In this document: positions 40,851 through 50,400 of the stretch, piece after piece
Layout: every line of letters begins with the position of its first letter
How positions within the stretch are numbered: position 1 is the first letter of the stretch
DNA from: CG2-30-58-95 sp964618215
Lineage (GTDB): Bacteria; Chloroflexota; Anaerolineae; Anaerolineales; Villigracilaceae
Direction of reading: 5' to 3'
NCBI GenBank assembly: GCA_964618215.1
Contig: CAZTZE010000020.1
Span: forward strand, 5,046 to 69,045
Length of the DNA: 64,000 nucleotides
The notes under the pieces: generated by a model
What the model was told of the DNA's origin: nothing
The model's input: only the letters and a program-made list of their open reading frames with translations
Database searches by the model: none
Made by a program: the position numbers and the translations under genes

Positions 40851-42563
40851 ATGACGCCAAGCGATTCCATTCCATCCACCAATTTCATCAGCGCAGCCGT
40901 CGCCGAAGACCTGCGCACCGGGCGCTTCAACTATGTCCGCACCCGCCTGCCCCCGGAGCCAAATGGTTATTTACACATCGGCCACGTCAAGGCCTTCCTG
41001 ATTGACTACAACACCGCCAAAGAATTCGGCGGCGAGTTGATCCTGCGCTTCGACGATACCAACCCGACCAAGGAAGAGACCGAGTTCGTCGAGGCCATCG
41101 AAGATGACGCCTGCTGGCTGGGCATCCAGTGGGTCAAAGTGACCTTCGCCTCGGATTACTTCGACCGACTCTACGAATGGGCCATCCGCCTGGTCGAAAA
41201 GGGACTGGCCTACGTGGACGACCAGTCGCCGGAGGAGATGAGCGCCAGCCGCGGCACGCTGCCGCGCGGCACGAAGTGGAGCCAGACCGAATCGGCTTTG
41301 AAACCTGGCATCGAGTCCCCCTACCGCAACCGCTCGGTGGAAGAGAATCTCGACCTGCTGGAGCGGATGAAGAACGGCGAATTCCCCGAGGGCAGGCGCG
41401 TCCTGCGCGCCAAGATTGACATGGCGCATCCCAACATCGTCATGCGCGACCCGGTCATGTACCGCATCCTGCGCGTCCCCCACCACCGCACCGGCGACAA
41501 GTGGTGCATCTACCCGACGTACGATTGGTCGCACGGCCAGAACGACTCGATGGAGGGCATCACCCATTCGCTCTGCTCGCAGGAGTACATCATCCACCGT
41601 CCGCTCTACGAGTGGTTCCTGGAGCAACTGGATGAATTCAGGTCGCGCCAGATCGAGTTCTCGCGCCTCAACCTGACCTACGCCATGATGAGCAAGCGCA
41701 AACTGCGCAAGCTGGTGGAGACCGGCGTGGTGCGCGGCTGGGACGACCCGCGTCTCACCACCCTGCGCGGCCTGCGGCGGCGCGGCGTCACGCCGGAAGC
41801 CATCCGGACTTTCATCGCCGCCATTGGCGAGACCAACAATGATAGCTGGGTGGATATGGGGCAATTCGAAGCCTGCATCCGCGACGACCTGAACAAGCGC
41901 TCGCCGCGCCGCATGGCCGTCCTGAGACCGCTCAAACTGGTGATTGACAACTATCCCGACGGCCAGGTCGAGGAGATAGAGGCGGTCAACAACCCCGAAG
42001 ACCCATCCGCTGGGACGCGCAAGGTTCCCTTCTCGAAAGTGCTGTACATCGAACAGGACGATTTCCGCGAGACGCCGCCGCCCAAATATTTCAGGTTATA
42101 CCCCGGCAACGAGGTGCGCCTGCGCTATGCCTACCTGGTCAAATGCACCGGCTTCTCGCGGGACCCGGTAACGGGCGCGGTGACCGAGGTGCATTGCACA
42201 TACGACCCGGCGACGCGCGGCGGCGACGCGCCCGACGGGCGCAAGGTCAAGTCCACCATCCACTGGGTCTCGGCGCAGCACGCCGTGAAAGCCGAAGTGC
42301 GGCTCTATGACCGGTTGTTCACCGTCGAGAATCCAGATGTGGGCGATGATATCAATTCCATCATCAACCCCCACTCGCTCGAAGTGCTGGCGGATTGCTT
42401 CTTCGAGCCATCTTTCGCTGACGCCACACCCGGCGATAAATTCCAGTTCGAACGCACTGGCTACTTCTGCGTGGATCTGGATTCCACGCCAGAGAAATTG
42501 GTTTTCAATCGCACGGTGACGCTCAAGGATAGTTGGGCGAAGATCGAGAAGAAGCAGGTATGA
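40851..42563 (+). CDS. glnS: Glutaminyl-tRNA synthetase
   Basis: 570 residues, class I. The HIGH motif is in PEPNGYLHIGHVKAF (42-45) and the KMSKS-like motif in YAMMSKRKLRKLVETG. GlnRS-specific segments include RFDDTNPTKEETEF, YPTYDWSHGQNDSMEGITHS and LCSQEY; the C-terminal beta-barrel anticodon domain is complete. It charges tRNA-Gln directly, consistent with a separate GluRS gene in the same region. The start codon follows GAGGATGCCAGC. Confidence 0.96.
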   Translation: MTPSDSIPSTNFISAAVAEDLRTGRFNYVRTRLPPEPNGYLHIGHVKAFLIDYNTAKEFGGELILRFDDTNPTKEETEFVEAIEDDACWLGIQWVKVTFASDYFDRLYEWAIRLVEKGLAYVDDQSPEEMSASRGTLPRGTKWSQTESALKPGIESPYRNRSVEENLDLLERMKNGEFPEGRRVLRAKIDMAHPNIVMRDPVMYRILRVPHHRTGDKWCIYPTYDWSHGQNDSMEGITHSLCSQEYIIHRPLYEWFLEQLDEFRSRQIEFSRLNLTYAMMSKRKLRKLVETGVVRGWDDPRLTTLRGLRRRGVTPEAIRTFIAAIGETNNDSWVDMGQFEACIRDDLNKRSPRRMAVLRPLKLVIDNYPDGQVEEIEAVNNPEDPSAGTRKVPFSKVLYIEQDDFRETPPPKYFRLYPGNEVRLRYAYLVKCTGFSRDPVTGAVTEVHCTYDPATRGGDAPDGRKVKSTIHWVSAQHAVKAEVRLYDRLFTVENPDVGDDINSIINPHSLEVLADCFFEPSFADATPGDKFQFERTGYFCVDLDSTPEKLVFNRTVTLKDSWAKIEKKQV

Positions 42564-42691
42564 GAAATATAGGAGCGACCAGGCAGGGCGATTTTACTGC
42601 TTCTTGCAAAAATCCCTGAACTTGCTACTATTGAATTGCTCGCATTTCATGGGATTTTGGTTCAGATATTTACGCAGTACTCTGTATTTGC

Positions 42692-42970
42692 TTATGGATT
42701 TCGGTAAACCTCGTCATGCGCGCCGATCACCCGGTGAACGCAAATCCGCCCACCCGTCGCGGGGTCGGCTTCGAAGTGAAATGTCCAGCGGTATTTTTGG
42801 CTGATCCGCCCCGACCAGATGCCCGGATAGCCTTCGATGCGCTCGATGTTCAGCCCTGGGTGAGATTGATCCTCGCAAAACAGGGCAAACGCTTTGCGGG
42901 CTTGCTCCTGGATTTGTAAGGGCAGCGCCTCGAATGCCTTGATAAAACGCCTGGTTTTAATGTGGCGCAT
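42692..42970 (-). CDS. RelE/ParE-superfamily toxin
   Basis: 92 residues: TRRFIKAFEALPLQIQEQAR, then GYPGIWSGRISQKYRWTFHF and VHRVIGAHDEVYRNP are the beta-sheet and C-terminal His motif of RelE-like mRNA interferases. It lies 6 bases downstream of a ribbon-helix-helix antitoxin gene. The target (ribosome-bound mRNA) is inferred from the family. The pair is inserted between glnS and gltX. Confidence 0.85.
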   Translation of the reverse strand: MRHIKTRRFIKAFEALPLQIQEQARKAFALFCEDQSHPGLNIERIEGYPGIWSGRISQKYRWTFHFEADPATGGRICVHRVIGAHDEVYRNP

Positions 42971-42976
42971 GACGGG

Positions 42977-43240
42977 CTACTTTAGACTCGCCAGAAAATC
43001 GGCGTCATTATCGAAGGTTTCGATATTGCCAGCCTGAAGATCTGCTTCTGCCTCCCGCTCTGCTGCTTGCCAGGCTTCAGACCAGAACCACTCCTGCCCC
43101 GGCTTGGGCTGCTGATGGGCGCGAAGATAAGAATCAATCGCATCACGGATCATCTCGGATACCGGCTTTTCTGCGGTAAAGGACAAAAAGCGCAGCCGCT
43201 TGTATTGATCGGGTTCTATTCGCAGGGAGATGGCTTTCAT
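42977..43240 (-). CDS. Ribbon-helix-helix antitoxin
   Basis: 87 residues. MKAISLRIEPDQYKRLRFLS, then EKPVSEMIRDAIDSYLRAHQ is a CopG/RHH DNA-binding domain; the remainder (EREAEADLQAGNIETF) is acidic and should bind the toxin. AAGGAAAAACC precedes ATG 43240. A palindromic operator lies immediately upstream. Confidence 0.85.
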   Translation of the reverse strand: MKAISLRIEPDQYKRLRFLSFTAEKPVSEMIRDAIDSYLRAHQQPKPGQEWFWSEAWQAAEREAEADLQAGNIETFDNDADFLASLK

Positions 43241-43257
43241 CGGTTTTTCCTTTTCTC

Positions 43258-43281
43258 GTATATCAGTATACCACGATATAC
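43258..43281. promoter_or_regulatory. Operator of the RHH/RelE-like module
   Basis: GTATATC (43258-43264) and GATATAC (43275-43281) form a perfect inverted repeat, and the 10-base spacer itself contains GTATAC. It sits between the end of gltX and the antitoxin start. Confidence 0.65.
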
Positions 43282-43290
43282 ACCTGTAAA

Positions 43291-44763
43291 TTATCCCATC
43301 TTCTCCAGCATCTCGATTGCTTCCCTCACCCTCTCCAGCACCTTCTCCTTCCCCACAATTTCCATACTCTCGAACAACGGCGGGCTGACGGTTTGTCCGG
43401 TAATGGCTACGCGCAGGATGCCAAATATCTGCCCGGCGCTCAAGCCAAGCTCCTCCACCAGCGCGCGCAGCGGCGGCTCGACAGCCTCCGGCGTTATCTC
43501 CACCAGCCCTTCCAGAACTTGCAGACACTTGCGTAAAACTGAGGCCGACTCGGCCGGCGTCATCTTCTTGCCGACCAGTTCTTCCGGTTTGGGTGAAACA
43601 TTTTCCCTGAAGAAGAATTCGGCCCATTGCGGGGCTTCATCCAGCGTGACCAGTCGCTCGCGGATGAGCGGGACAATTTTCAGCAGCGTGGCGTCATCAG
43701 CAGACTTGAAATAAGGTTTGATACGCCGCGCCACTTCTTTCGTCGCCAGCAACCGGATGTGCGTCCCGCTGAAATGGTCGAGTTTGCTAAAGTTTATCGC
43801 GGCTGGCGCGGGGTTCAGGTGCTGGATGTCGAAGCGTTCGACCATCTGCTCGAGCGTCATCACGTCATCTTCCGAAACGCCCCAGCCCATCAGCGCGATC
43901 CAGTTCAGCACGCCCTCGGGGACATAGCCAAGTTCCTTCAAATCGCCGACGTAAATCGAGTAGCCGCTATCCATTGCAATGGCCGTATCGCGCTTGCTCA
44001 TTTTGCCTTTGCCGGAAGGTTTGAGGAAGACTGAGAGGTGAATCCAGACCGGCTCCTGCCAGCCAAAAGCACGCACGATGAGCGCATGAAGCGGGAAAGT
44101 GGAAAGCCACTCCGCCCCGCGAATGACGTGGCTGATGCCCATCAGATGGTCGTCCACCATCGCGGCGAGGTGATAGGTGGGCAGGCCATCCGATTTGAGC
44201 AGCACGTAATCATCTATCATTTCATTCGGGACGGCAATGGGGCCGCGCAGCAAATCCACTGCGCTTGTCGCGCCGGCGCGCGGCGACATGAAGCGGATGA
44301 CATGCCGCTCGCCATTTGCCGCGCGGCGGCGGACCTCATCCGGGTCGAGATTCCGGCAGAAACCGTCGTAACCGCTATTCAATTTTTGTTTCTGGCGTTC
44401 CTGGCGGACTTTCTCCAGCCTGTCTGCCGCGCAAAAACACGGATAGGCCGCGCCCTTCCCGACCAGTTCCCAAGCGTGCGAGTGATAAATCTCGCGCCGC
44501 TCCGACTGACGGTACGGGCCGCACGGGCCGCCGATATCCGGACCTTCATCATATTCGATGCCCATCCAGCGCAGGCCATCCACCAATTCCCGCTCCGAGC
44601 CGGGGACGGTGCGTTTGGTATCCGTATCCTCGATGCGCAGGATGAAAGTCCCGCCGGTGCGCCGCGCCAGCAGGTAATCGTAGAGCGCGGTGCGGGCGCT
44701 GCCGAGGTGCATGCGGCCGGTTGGAGAAGGGGCGAAACGCACACGGACAGGTTTAGAAATCAA
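43291..44763 (-). CDS. gltX: Glutamyl-tRNA synthetase
   Basis: 490 residues, class I. HIGH-type motif in FAPSPTGRMHLGSARTALYD, KMSKS-type in GKGKMSKRDTAIAM, GluRS features ILRIEDTDTKRTVPGSEREL and GMGWGVSEDDVM-like region near residue 290, and a C-terminal helical anticodon domain. Because a GlnRS is present, it is likely a discriminating enzyme for tRNA-Glu. It is 42 bases downstream of rodA on the same strand. Confidence 0.95.
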   Translation of the reverse strand: MISKPVRVRFAPSPTGRMHLGSARTALYDYLLARRTGGTFILRIEDTDTKRTVPGSERELVDGLRWMGIEYDEGPDIGGPCGPYRQSERREIYHSHAWELVGKGAAYPCFCAADRLEKVRQERQKQKLNSGYDGFCRNLDPDEVRRRAANGERHVIRFMSPRAGATSAVDLLRGPIAVPNEMIDDYVLLKSDGLPTYHLAAMVDDHLMGISHVIRGAEWLSTFPLHALIVRAFGWQEPVWIHLSVFLKPSGKGKMSKRDTAIAMDSGYSIYVGDLKELGYVPEGVLNWIALMGWGVSEDDVMTLEQMVERFDIQHLNPAPAAINFSKLDHFSGTHIRLLATKEVARRIKPYFKSADDATLLKIVPLIRERLVTLDEAPQWAEFFFRENVSPKPEELVGKKMTPAESASVLRKCLQVLEGLVEITPEAVEPPLRALVEELGLSAGQIFGILRVAITGQTVSPPLFESMEIVGKEKVLERVREAIEMLEKMG

Positions 44764-44805
44764 GAAAAGCCTCCGATAAAGCGTGATGAGTGATGCGCAG
44801 TACGT

Positions 44806-45906
44806 TCAGAATTCCAGCGGCTTGTGGCGCACGACCACGCTCTCCACCAGACCAATTCCCAACATCAGAGAAAGCAACCCGCTGCCGCCATAACTGATGA
44901 ACGGGAGGGGTAAACCCGTGACAGGGATTAGATTCAGGTTGACGGCAATGTTCACCGAGGCTTGAAAGAAGATCAAGATCGCAACGCCGTAAGCCAGCAT
45001 CGAACCGAAAGTATCCCGCGCCAGTCGTGCGGCGCGCAAACAGCGGTAGATAATAAAAACCAGCAGCGCGATGGTCAGCACCGCGCCGATCAGGCCAAAT
45101 TCCTCGCTGATGACCGATAAGATAAAGTCGGTGTGGCGCACCTTCATGAACCGCAACTGGGTCTGCGATCCTTGACCATAACCCTCGCCGAACCACCCGC
45201 CGGAACCAATCGCGGTCAAGGCTTGCAGCACGTTATAAGTTGCACCGTGACGGGCGTTTGGATCAGGAAAGAAGAAAGTGAGGACGCGCTCTTGCTGGTA
45301 ACCCTGGAGGAACGGAAAGCCGATGATCACGGCGCCCAAGCCCGTCGCGATAATCGCCGCCAAGTGTTTGATCTGCAATCCGTTCACCCAGACCATAGCC
45401 GCCCAGATGACCATGATAACGATGGTCGTACTCAGGTTGGGTTGTAAGAGGATCCAGATCATCAGACCCAAAGCGATAAGCAGGCTCTTGGCGATCCAAA
45501 ACCAGTCTCGCGGCGCATCTTGACTGCGAGCAAAGTAATCCGCAAGGGCGATGATGATCGCCAGCTTGGCAACTTCAGCCGGTTGGATCAATATCGCGCC
45601 AACCTCGAACCAACGCGCCGCGCCAAAACGGGCAATGCCCGAAATAAAAAGAATGACCAGGAAAAGCATCGTCACGAAATAGAGCACCCGGCTTAGAGAC
45701 GACCAGTAGCGATAATCCAGGACTGTCGCAATCAGGATGACAAGCAGCCCGAGGCTGGCATACAGGATCTGCCGGTTGATTTGCGGCAGGAGGCTCTCAT
45801 TACCGGCGATTGCCGAGCGGATCATGGCAACGCCAAAGGCGCTGGCCAGGATGACTGCACCCAGCAGCCAGAAATCGAAATGCCGCCAAAATTCACTACG
45901 TGACAT
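44806..45906 (-). CDS. rodA: RodA, SEDS peptidoglycan glycosyltransferase
   Basis: 366 residues with about ten membrane segments. SEDS signatures: ARFGAARWFEVGAILIQPAE, QPNLSTTIVIMVIWAAMVWV, HTDFILSVISEEFGLIGAVL and the ending GLPLPFISYGGSGLLSLMLG. It polymerises glycan strands with PBP2 during elongation. It follows minE in a cell shape and division cluster, and its partner PBP2 is encoded 1.8 kb upstream. Confidence 0.95.
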   Translation of the reverse strand: MSRSEFWRHFDFWLLGAVILASAFGVAMIRSAIAGNESLLPQINRQILYASLGLLVILIATVLDYRYWSSLSRVLYFVTMLFLVILFISGIARFGAARWFEVGAILIQPAEVAKLAIIIALADYFARSQDAPRDWFWIAKSLLIALGLMIWILLQPNLSTTIVIMVIWAAMVWVNGLQIKHLAAIIATGLGAVIIGFPFLQGYQQERVLTFFFPDPNARHGATYNVLQALTAIGSGGWFGEGYGQGSQTQLRFMKVRHTDFILSVISEEFGLIGAVLTIALLVFIIYRCLRAARLARDTFGSMLAYGVAILIFFQASVNIAVNLNLIPVTGLPLPFISYGGSGLLSLMLGIGLVESVVVRHKPLEF

Positions 45907-45912
45907 GATAGT

Positions 45913-46176
45913 CTATCGTAAACGCCGGCGGGTTGCGCTGCGCAGGGGGATATCCGCCACCAGGCGCTGAGAACGCCCATCCTGGGCTACGCTGATGTTC
46001 ACCGCCGCGGAATCAATATCCACATGGCGCGAGATGGTCTCGATCAAGTCGTCCTTGAGCGCTTCCAACTGCGCCGGCGTCAGGTCGGTGCGATCGTGGA
46101 TCAGGACAAGCTGCAGGCGCTCCTTGGCGCTGCTGGCGCTTTTTTTCCGTCCAAACATACGGTCAACTATGTTCAT
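45913..46176 (-). CDS. minE: MinE, topological specificity factor
   Basis: 87 residues. The C-terminal dimer region has LEALKDDLIETISRHVDIDS and VNISVAQDG; the N-terminal part AKERLQLVLIHDRTDLTPAQ is the MinD-binding segment. It stimulates MinD ATPase and drives oscillation. The ATG at 46176 touches the minD stop, and GAGGAAATGA serves as RBS. Confidence 0.93.
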   Translation of the reverse strand: MNIVDRMFGRKKSASSAKERLQLVLIHDRTDLTPAQLEALKDDLIETISRHVDIDSAAVNISVAQDGRSQRLVADIPLRSATRRRLR

Positions 46177-46177
46177 C

Positions 46178-46963
46178 TCATTTCCTCCCCAGAAGGCGCT
46201 GCCATAATCCCTGGGAATCGAAGTCAAGGAGGGGCACCTCCTCGCCCATCAAGCGACTGGCGATATTTTGAAAGGCCAGCCCGGCTTTGCTCTTTGCATT
46301 CATCGCCAGCGGTGTACCCTTATTTGAAGCCACGATAACATTTTCATCTTCCGGGACAATCCCAAGCAACTTGATCGCCAGCAGGTCGAGTACATCCTCC
46401 ACTGAGATCATATTGCCGCGCTTTACCATGGCTGAATTCAAGCGGTTAAGGATGAGTTCTGGCGGGCCTTTTTCCTCCGCCTCCACCAAGCCGATCACCC
46501 GATCGGCATCCCTCACCGCCGATATCTCGGGATTGGTAATCACGATGATTTTGTCTGCCCCGGCGATAGCATTGTGAAAACCACGTTCAATGCCAGCCGG
46601 GGAATCGATTAGCACCCAGTCACACTCCGGGCGCAGCTCGTTGCAGATACGAACCATATCGCTCGGCGAGACGGCGCTTTTATCACGGGTCTGCGCGGCC
46701 GGGATCAAATACAGTTCGGGGAGGCGTTTATCGCGGATCATTGCCTGACGCAAGCGGCAACGTCCCTCGACCACATCCACCAGATCGTAAACGATGCGGT
46801 TTTCCAGACCCATCACCACGTCCAGGTTACGCAGGCCAATGTCGCCGTCCACGCAAACTACCTTTTGCCCTTTAGCGGCCAGCGCCACGCCAATATTGGC
46901 GACGGCCGTCGTCTTGCCGACACCGCCCTTTCCAGAAGCTATCGTCAGCACCTTTGCTGTCAT
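46178..46963 (-). CDS. minD: MinD, septum-positioning ATPase
   Basis: 261 residues. Deviant Walker A TIASGKGGVGKTTAVANIGV, CVDGDIGLRNLDVVMG (Walker A') and VLIDSPAGIERGFHNAI (Walker B). The C-terminal helix (SQGLWQRLLGRK) is the short amphipathic membrane-targeting sequence. It recruits MinC to the membrane. minC and minE flank it. Confidence 0.95.
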   Translation of the reverse strand: MTAKVLTIASGKGGVGKTTAVANIGVALAAKGQKVVCVDGDIGLRNLDVVMGLENRIVYDLVDVVEGRCRLRQAMIRDKRLPELYLIPAAQTRDKSAVSPSDMVRICNELRPECDWVLIDSPAGIERGFHNAIAGADKIIVITNPEISAVRDADRVIGLVEAEEKGPPELILNRLNSAMVKRGNMISVEDVLDLLAIKLLGIVPEDENVIVASNKGTPLAMNAKSKAGLAFQNIASRLMGEEVPLLDFDSQGLWQRLLGRK

Positions 46964-46982
46964 CTCTTCATCCTATTTTTCT

Positions 46983-47672
46983 TTATGCCTGCCAGGGTTC
47001 AGCGACGAGAATTCCACCCTTCAGACGGGCAATCTCTGGTTGAACCTTACCTTTTCGTTTTGGTGATACCGCGATCTCACCGGCTATACGCAGTTGAGTT
47101 GGCGTGAGTTCCAATGCACATATCACTGCATTCAGATCACCCTGCGCGCCAGCGTGGACGACGCCCCGCAGCCGCCCCCAGACGACGATACTGCCGCTCG
47201 CCACGATTTCCGCGCCCGGGTTGACATCCCCCATCACGGTCACATGACCGGGAAATTCGACCAGTGTGCCGGAACGGAGCGTACGTGGCAGCCAGAGAGC
47301 GATTGCGTCCATAACTGCCGTTAGGCCTTCGGCATCCGGAGCATGCTGGACCTGGCTTGGTCGCGGTTTCGAGATGCGGGTCGCCAGTCCGAGGTTTTGC
47401 GCGGTTTGCTCAGTGGCCGAGGAGCTGCTCAAGACCGCCCAAAGGAAGATACCGCGCTCAGAAAGCATTTCACGCAGCGCAACCAATTCGGCGACATGTA
47501 AAACCTGCCCGCCCACATCCAACACCAAACGCGCGCCTTTGAAGAAAGCGCGCCGTTCGTCTATGGCATTGATCAGCTCGACCTGCAGATTTGCCCAGGC
47601 TGCATCGCCCAGCTTGACCAGCAAGCCATCCCGAATGCCTTTGATATCTATCAGCGAAGGTACCGTGCTCAT
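46983..47672 (-). CDS. minC: MinC, FtsZ-ring inhibitor
   Basis: 229 residues. The C-terminal beta-helix is clear (LVEFPGHVTVMGDVNPGAEI, VASGSIVVWGRLRGVVHAGA, GDLNAVICALELTPTQLRIA), preceded by an N-terminal FtsZ-interaction domain that is less conserved. It blocks FtsZ assembly away from mid-cell. First of the min genes, 68 bases downstream of mrdA. Confidence 0.93.
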   Translation of the reverse strand: MSTVPSLIDIKGIRDGLLVKLGDAAWANLQVELINAIDERRAFFKGARLVLDVGGQVLHVAELVALREMLSERGIFLWAVLSSSSATEQTAQNLGLATRISKPRPSQVQHAPDAEGLTAVMDAIALWLPRTLRSGTLVEFPGHVTVMGDVNPGAEIVASGSIVVWGRLRGVVHAGAQGDLNAVICALELTPTQLRIAGEIAVSPKRKGKVQPEIARLKGGILVAEPWQA

Positions 47673-47740
47673 ATATGGCCGTGATTATACATCTTCACTG
47701 CCCACTCCGGCAAATCGCATTCCGCATTTTCAAGTCAGCC

Positions 47741-49900
47741 TCAAGGCTGCTGTCCCCCGCTGAGGCCCTGAGCGATATTAATGGCTTTGATCTCGAAGTA
47801 GGCATCCATAACCAATTTGATGATCGGAGCGGCCACGCTGGCGCCCTCACCACCGTTATAGGCAAAAGCGACGATGACGATTTCTGGATCATCATAGGGC
47901 GCGTAAGCCACCGTCCACGAATGTACCGGCCACAAACCGAACTTGCAGCGGTTCTGCGCCAGGGCCACATCGTCGCAATACTCGGCTGAACCTGTCTTAC
48001 CCGCCACGGCAATTGGGTAGTTCAGGAAGGAAGTATCCCGGTGGAGCGTGCCGCGCGCGTCTGTGACTGCCAGGCGCATCCCTTCCTGGATTTTGCTGAC
48101 CACCCAGGGTTGGACCGTCTTCATCAGGCCGGTCTCGCTACAATAACCACCCTCGCAGCGGTAATCCTTTATGATCGGATCGGTGGTAATATCCCAGCGC
48201 GCGTGGGGCTGGAAAGGAGACATCTGCCAACTGCCTGAAACTGGTGAAGAATAAAAATTGATCTGTTCATCACGCCACATCGGCAGTATGTTGCCATCCC
48301 CGTCAAGAATGGCTTTGATAATCGTCGGCTGCATCAGCTTGCCGTTATTGGCAATGGTGGCGGCCGACATCAAGACCTGGATCGGCGTGGAGGCGACATA
48401 CCCCTGCCCCACGCTGGCAATATAGGTATCACCGGTCGACCAGTTCTCGCCTTTGTTGATGCGCTTCCAGGTCGGGTCGGGGATCAGGCCGGAGGCTTCA
48501 CCAAACAATTCCACGCCCGAGGGCTGGTCATAGCCGATGGCACGCGCATATTGTTTCAGACGTAGAATACCCAACCCCTCCGGGATTTCATCCTTATACC
48601 CGCCGCCGAGTTTGTAGAAGCAGACGTTGCTCGAAAAAGCAATGCAATGTAAGAAATCTATTTTCCCAAAACCCGCCTCGTTCCAGTCTACATAGTCACG
48701 TTCGTTACCGGGGTCAGTAGGAGAAAATTTTTCAACCAGGGTAAGTTTTCCGGGTGCATCAATGATCTGATCCAAAGTCACCACACCCTCGTTCAGCGCG
48801 CCGGTAGCCGTAGATAGTTTGAATGCCGACCCTGGAGGATATGTAGCCGATATCGCCGTATTCAGCAATGGGTGGCGTGGATCCTGGCTAAGTTGCTGAT
48901 AGTAATAAGTCGGAATGAAGCGCGCCATACGATTGTTCTCATACGTCGGGTAGGAGACCATCGCCAGGATCTCGCCGGTCTTCGGGTTCATGGCAATGAC
49001 CACCCCGCTGGAGATACGAATCTCCCCGTAAACAACGGTATTCCAGTAATCGATCTCACCCACCAATGCTGCCTGGGCTGCGGCCTGCAGGCGGGTATCA
49101 ATGGTCAGCATCACGTTGTCGCCCGCAACCGGCGCGACCGGAGGCTGCAGATTGCCGAGTTCCTTTCCGGCCACATCCACCTCGATGACGCGCTTGCCAG
49201 GTGTACCGATCAGGATGCTATCCAGCGAGGCCTCGACGCCGGCGTAGCCGACCTTGTCGCGGCCCGGCCTGAAGCCCTGGTCGCGATAATCCTGTTCCAG
49301 GATGGCCGGTATCGGCCCCAAAAAACCAACCAGATTCGCGGTCAACGAACCGGTCGTATAATCGCGCACCGGCTCGATCTCAATGCTTACACCCGGCCAT
49401 TCCATTGCGCGTTCGCGGACGGTTAGAGCGGTTTCCTCGCTGACGTTGCAGGATATCTTGACCTGGTCGTAGGGCGCCAGCGATTCACCCAGAGCAACCA
49501 GTTGCGTGATACCTGGCCCGGGTGTACAGGGGGAGATCAGTTTGGCTTCTTCCAGCGTGCCTTGATTGACCGGCACGCCGCTAAGCTGCGAGAGTTCTCG
49601 ATAAATGCGCTGGATATCGGATTCGTCATCGGGTAGATAGGCCGGGGCAATGACAATGTTGTACGAGGCGACATTGCGCGCCAGCACAATACCGTTGCGG
49701 TCATAGATAATCCCGCGCGCGGGCGGAAGGCTGACCTGCCGCGTGCGGTTCTTTTCCGACTGAGCCTTCCAGTCCGCGCCTTGCAAGATTTGCAAATTGA
49801 AGAGGCGGCTGAGGAAAACCGCGAACACCAGGCCGATGACAATATAGATCGTCAGGAAACGCCCGCCCTGGAAGCGTAAAGGGGTTGTCGTCCTGGTCAT
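47741..49900 (-). CDS. mrdA: Penicillin-binding protein 2 (elongation transpeptidase)
   Basis: 719 residues. An N-terminal membrane anchor (FLTIYIVIGLVFAVFLSRLF), a dimerisation domain (PARGIIYDRNGIVLARN) and a transpeptidase domain with SxxK in YPPGSAFKLSTATG, SxN in CIAFSSNVCFYKLGG and KTG in PIAVAGKTGSAEY. It cross-links side-wall peptidoglycan as partner of RodA. It overlaps mreD by 4 bases. The start at 49900 is chosen from this coupling. Confidence 0.94.
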   Translation of the reverse strand: MTRTTTPLRFQGGRFLTIYIVIGLVFAVFLSRLFNLQILQGADWKAQSEKNRTRQVSLPPARGIIYDRNGIVLARNVASYNIVIAPAYLPDDESDIQRIYRELSQLSGVPVNQGTLEEAKLISPCTPGPGITQLVALGESLAPYDQVKISCNVSEETALTVRERAMEWPGVSIEIEPVRDYTTGSLTANLVGFLGPIPAILEQDYRDQGFRPGRDKVGYAGVEASLDSILIGTPGKRVIEVDVAGKELGNLQPPVAPVAGDNVMLTIDTRLQAAAQAALVGEIDYWNTVVYGEIRISSGVVIAMNPKTGEILAMVSYPTYENNRMARFIPTYYYQQLSQDPRHPLLNTAISATYPPGSAFKLSTATGALNEGVVTLDQIIDAPGKLTLVEKFSPTDPGNERDYVDWNEAGFGKIDFLHCIAFSSNVCFYKLGGGYKDEIPEGLGILRLKQYARAIGYDQPSGVELFGEASGLIPDPTWKRINKGENWSTGDTYIASVGQGYVASTPIQVLMSAATIANNGKLMQPTIIKAILDGDGNILPMWRDEQINFYSSPVSGSWQMSPFQPHARWDITTDPIIKDYRCEGGYCSETGLMKTVQPWVVSKIQEGMRLAVTDARGTLHRDTSFLNYPIAVAGKTGSAEYCDDVALAQNRCKFGLWPVHSWTVAYAPYDDPEIVIVAFAYNGGEGASVAAPIIKLVMDAYFEIKAINIAQGLSGGQQP

Positions 49901-50397
49901 GCTTCCACTTCCAGCGGATAGAGCCATCCGGCCAGGTCTTTGAGCAGGGAATAAACCGGGATCGCCAGGAATAGATTGAGCAGGATGCTTGGCAGGGTGA
50001 TCAGGCTCAGAGAATCTCCGAATGGCAAGGGATTACCCGAAAGGCGAAGGGTGATAAGTGAGAATAAGTGCATAAACAAGGTGCCGACAAAACTAACTGT
50101 AAACATCGCCAAGAGCGGCGCCTGCCAAACGCGTCGCTGTAAGAGGCGCGCAACCCCGACGACGAGCAAATAACCAGCCAGCGGAACGAACCAGGGCAAG
50201 CCGGAGACATAGCCGACCAACGCGCCGGCTGCCAAAGCCCACTGCCAGGCATTTTTGATACGCCCCTGCAAAGCCCAGGCAGCCAGGATAACCAGGACCA
50301 GATCTGCGCTTCCATGTAGAAGATTGATCCGGCTGATCACCGCGCTTTGGAGCATCAACGCGATGAGTAAAGTAGGAATTGCAACCAAAGTCGCCAT
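49897..50397 (-). CDS. mreD: MreD, rod-shape membrane protein
   Basis: 166 residues with about five membrane segments (ATLVAIPTLLIALMLQSAVI, PLAGYLLVVGVARLL, SILLNLFLAIPVYSLL). Low sequence conservation is normal for MreD; the assignment rests on topology and on its place between mreC and mrdA. It links the MreB cytoskeleton to the synthases. Confidence 0.88.
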   Translation of the reverse strand: MATLVAIPTLLIALMLQSAVISRINLLHGSADLVLVILAAWALQGRIKNAWQWALAAGALVGYVSGLPWFVPLAGYLLVVGVARLLQRRVWQAPLLAMFTVSFVGTLFMHLFSLITLRLSGNPLPFGDSLSLITLPSILLNLFLAIPVYSLLKDLAGWLYPLEVEA

Positions 50398-50400
50398 AGT

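Noticed and set aside
43241..43627. Long N-terminal extension of the RHH antitoxin
   Set aside because: It runs antisense-like through the end of gltX on another frame of the same strand and across the operator; the RBS and RHH fold start at 43240.
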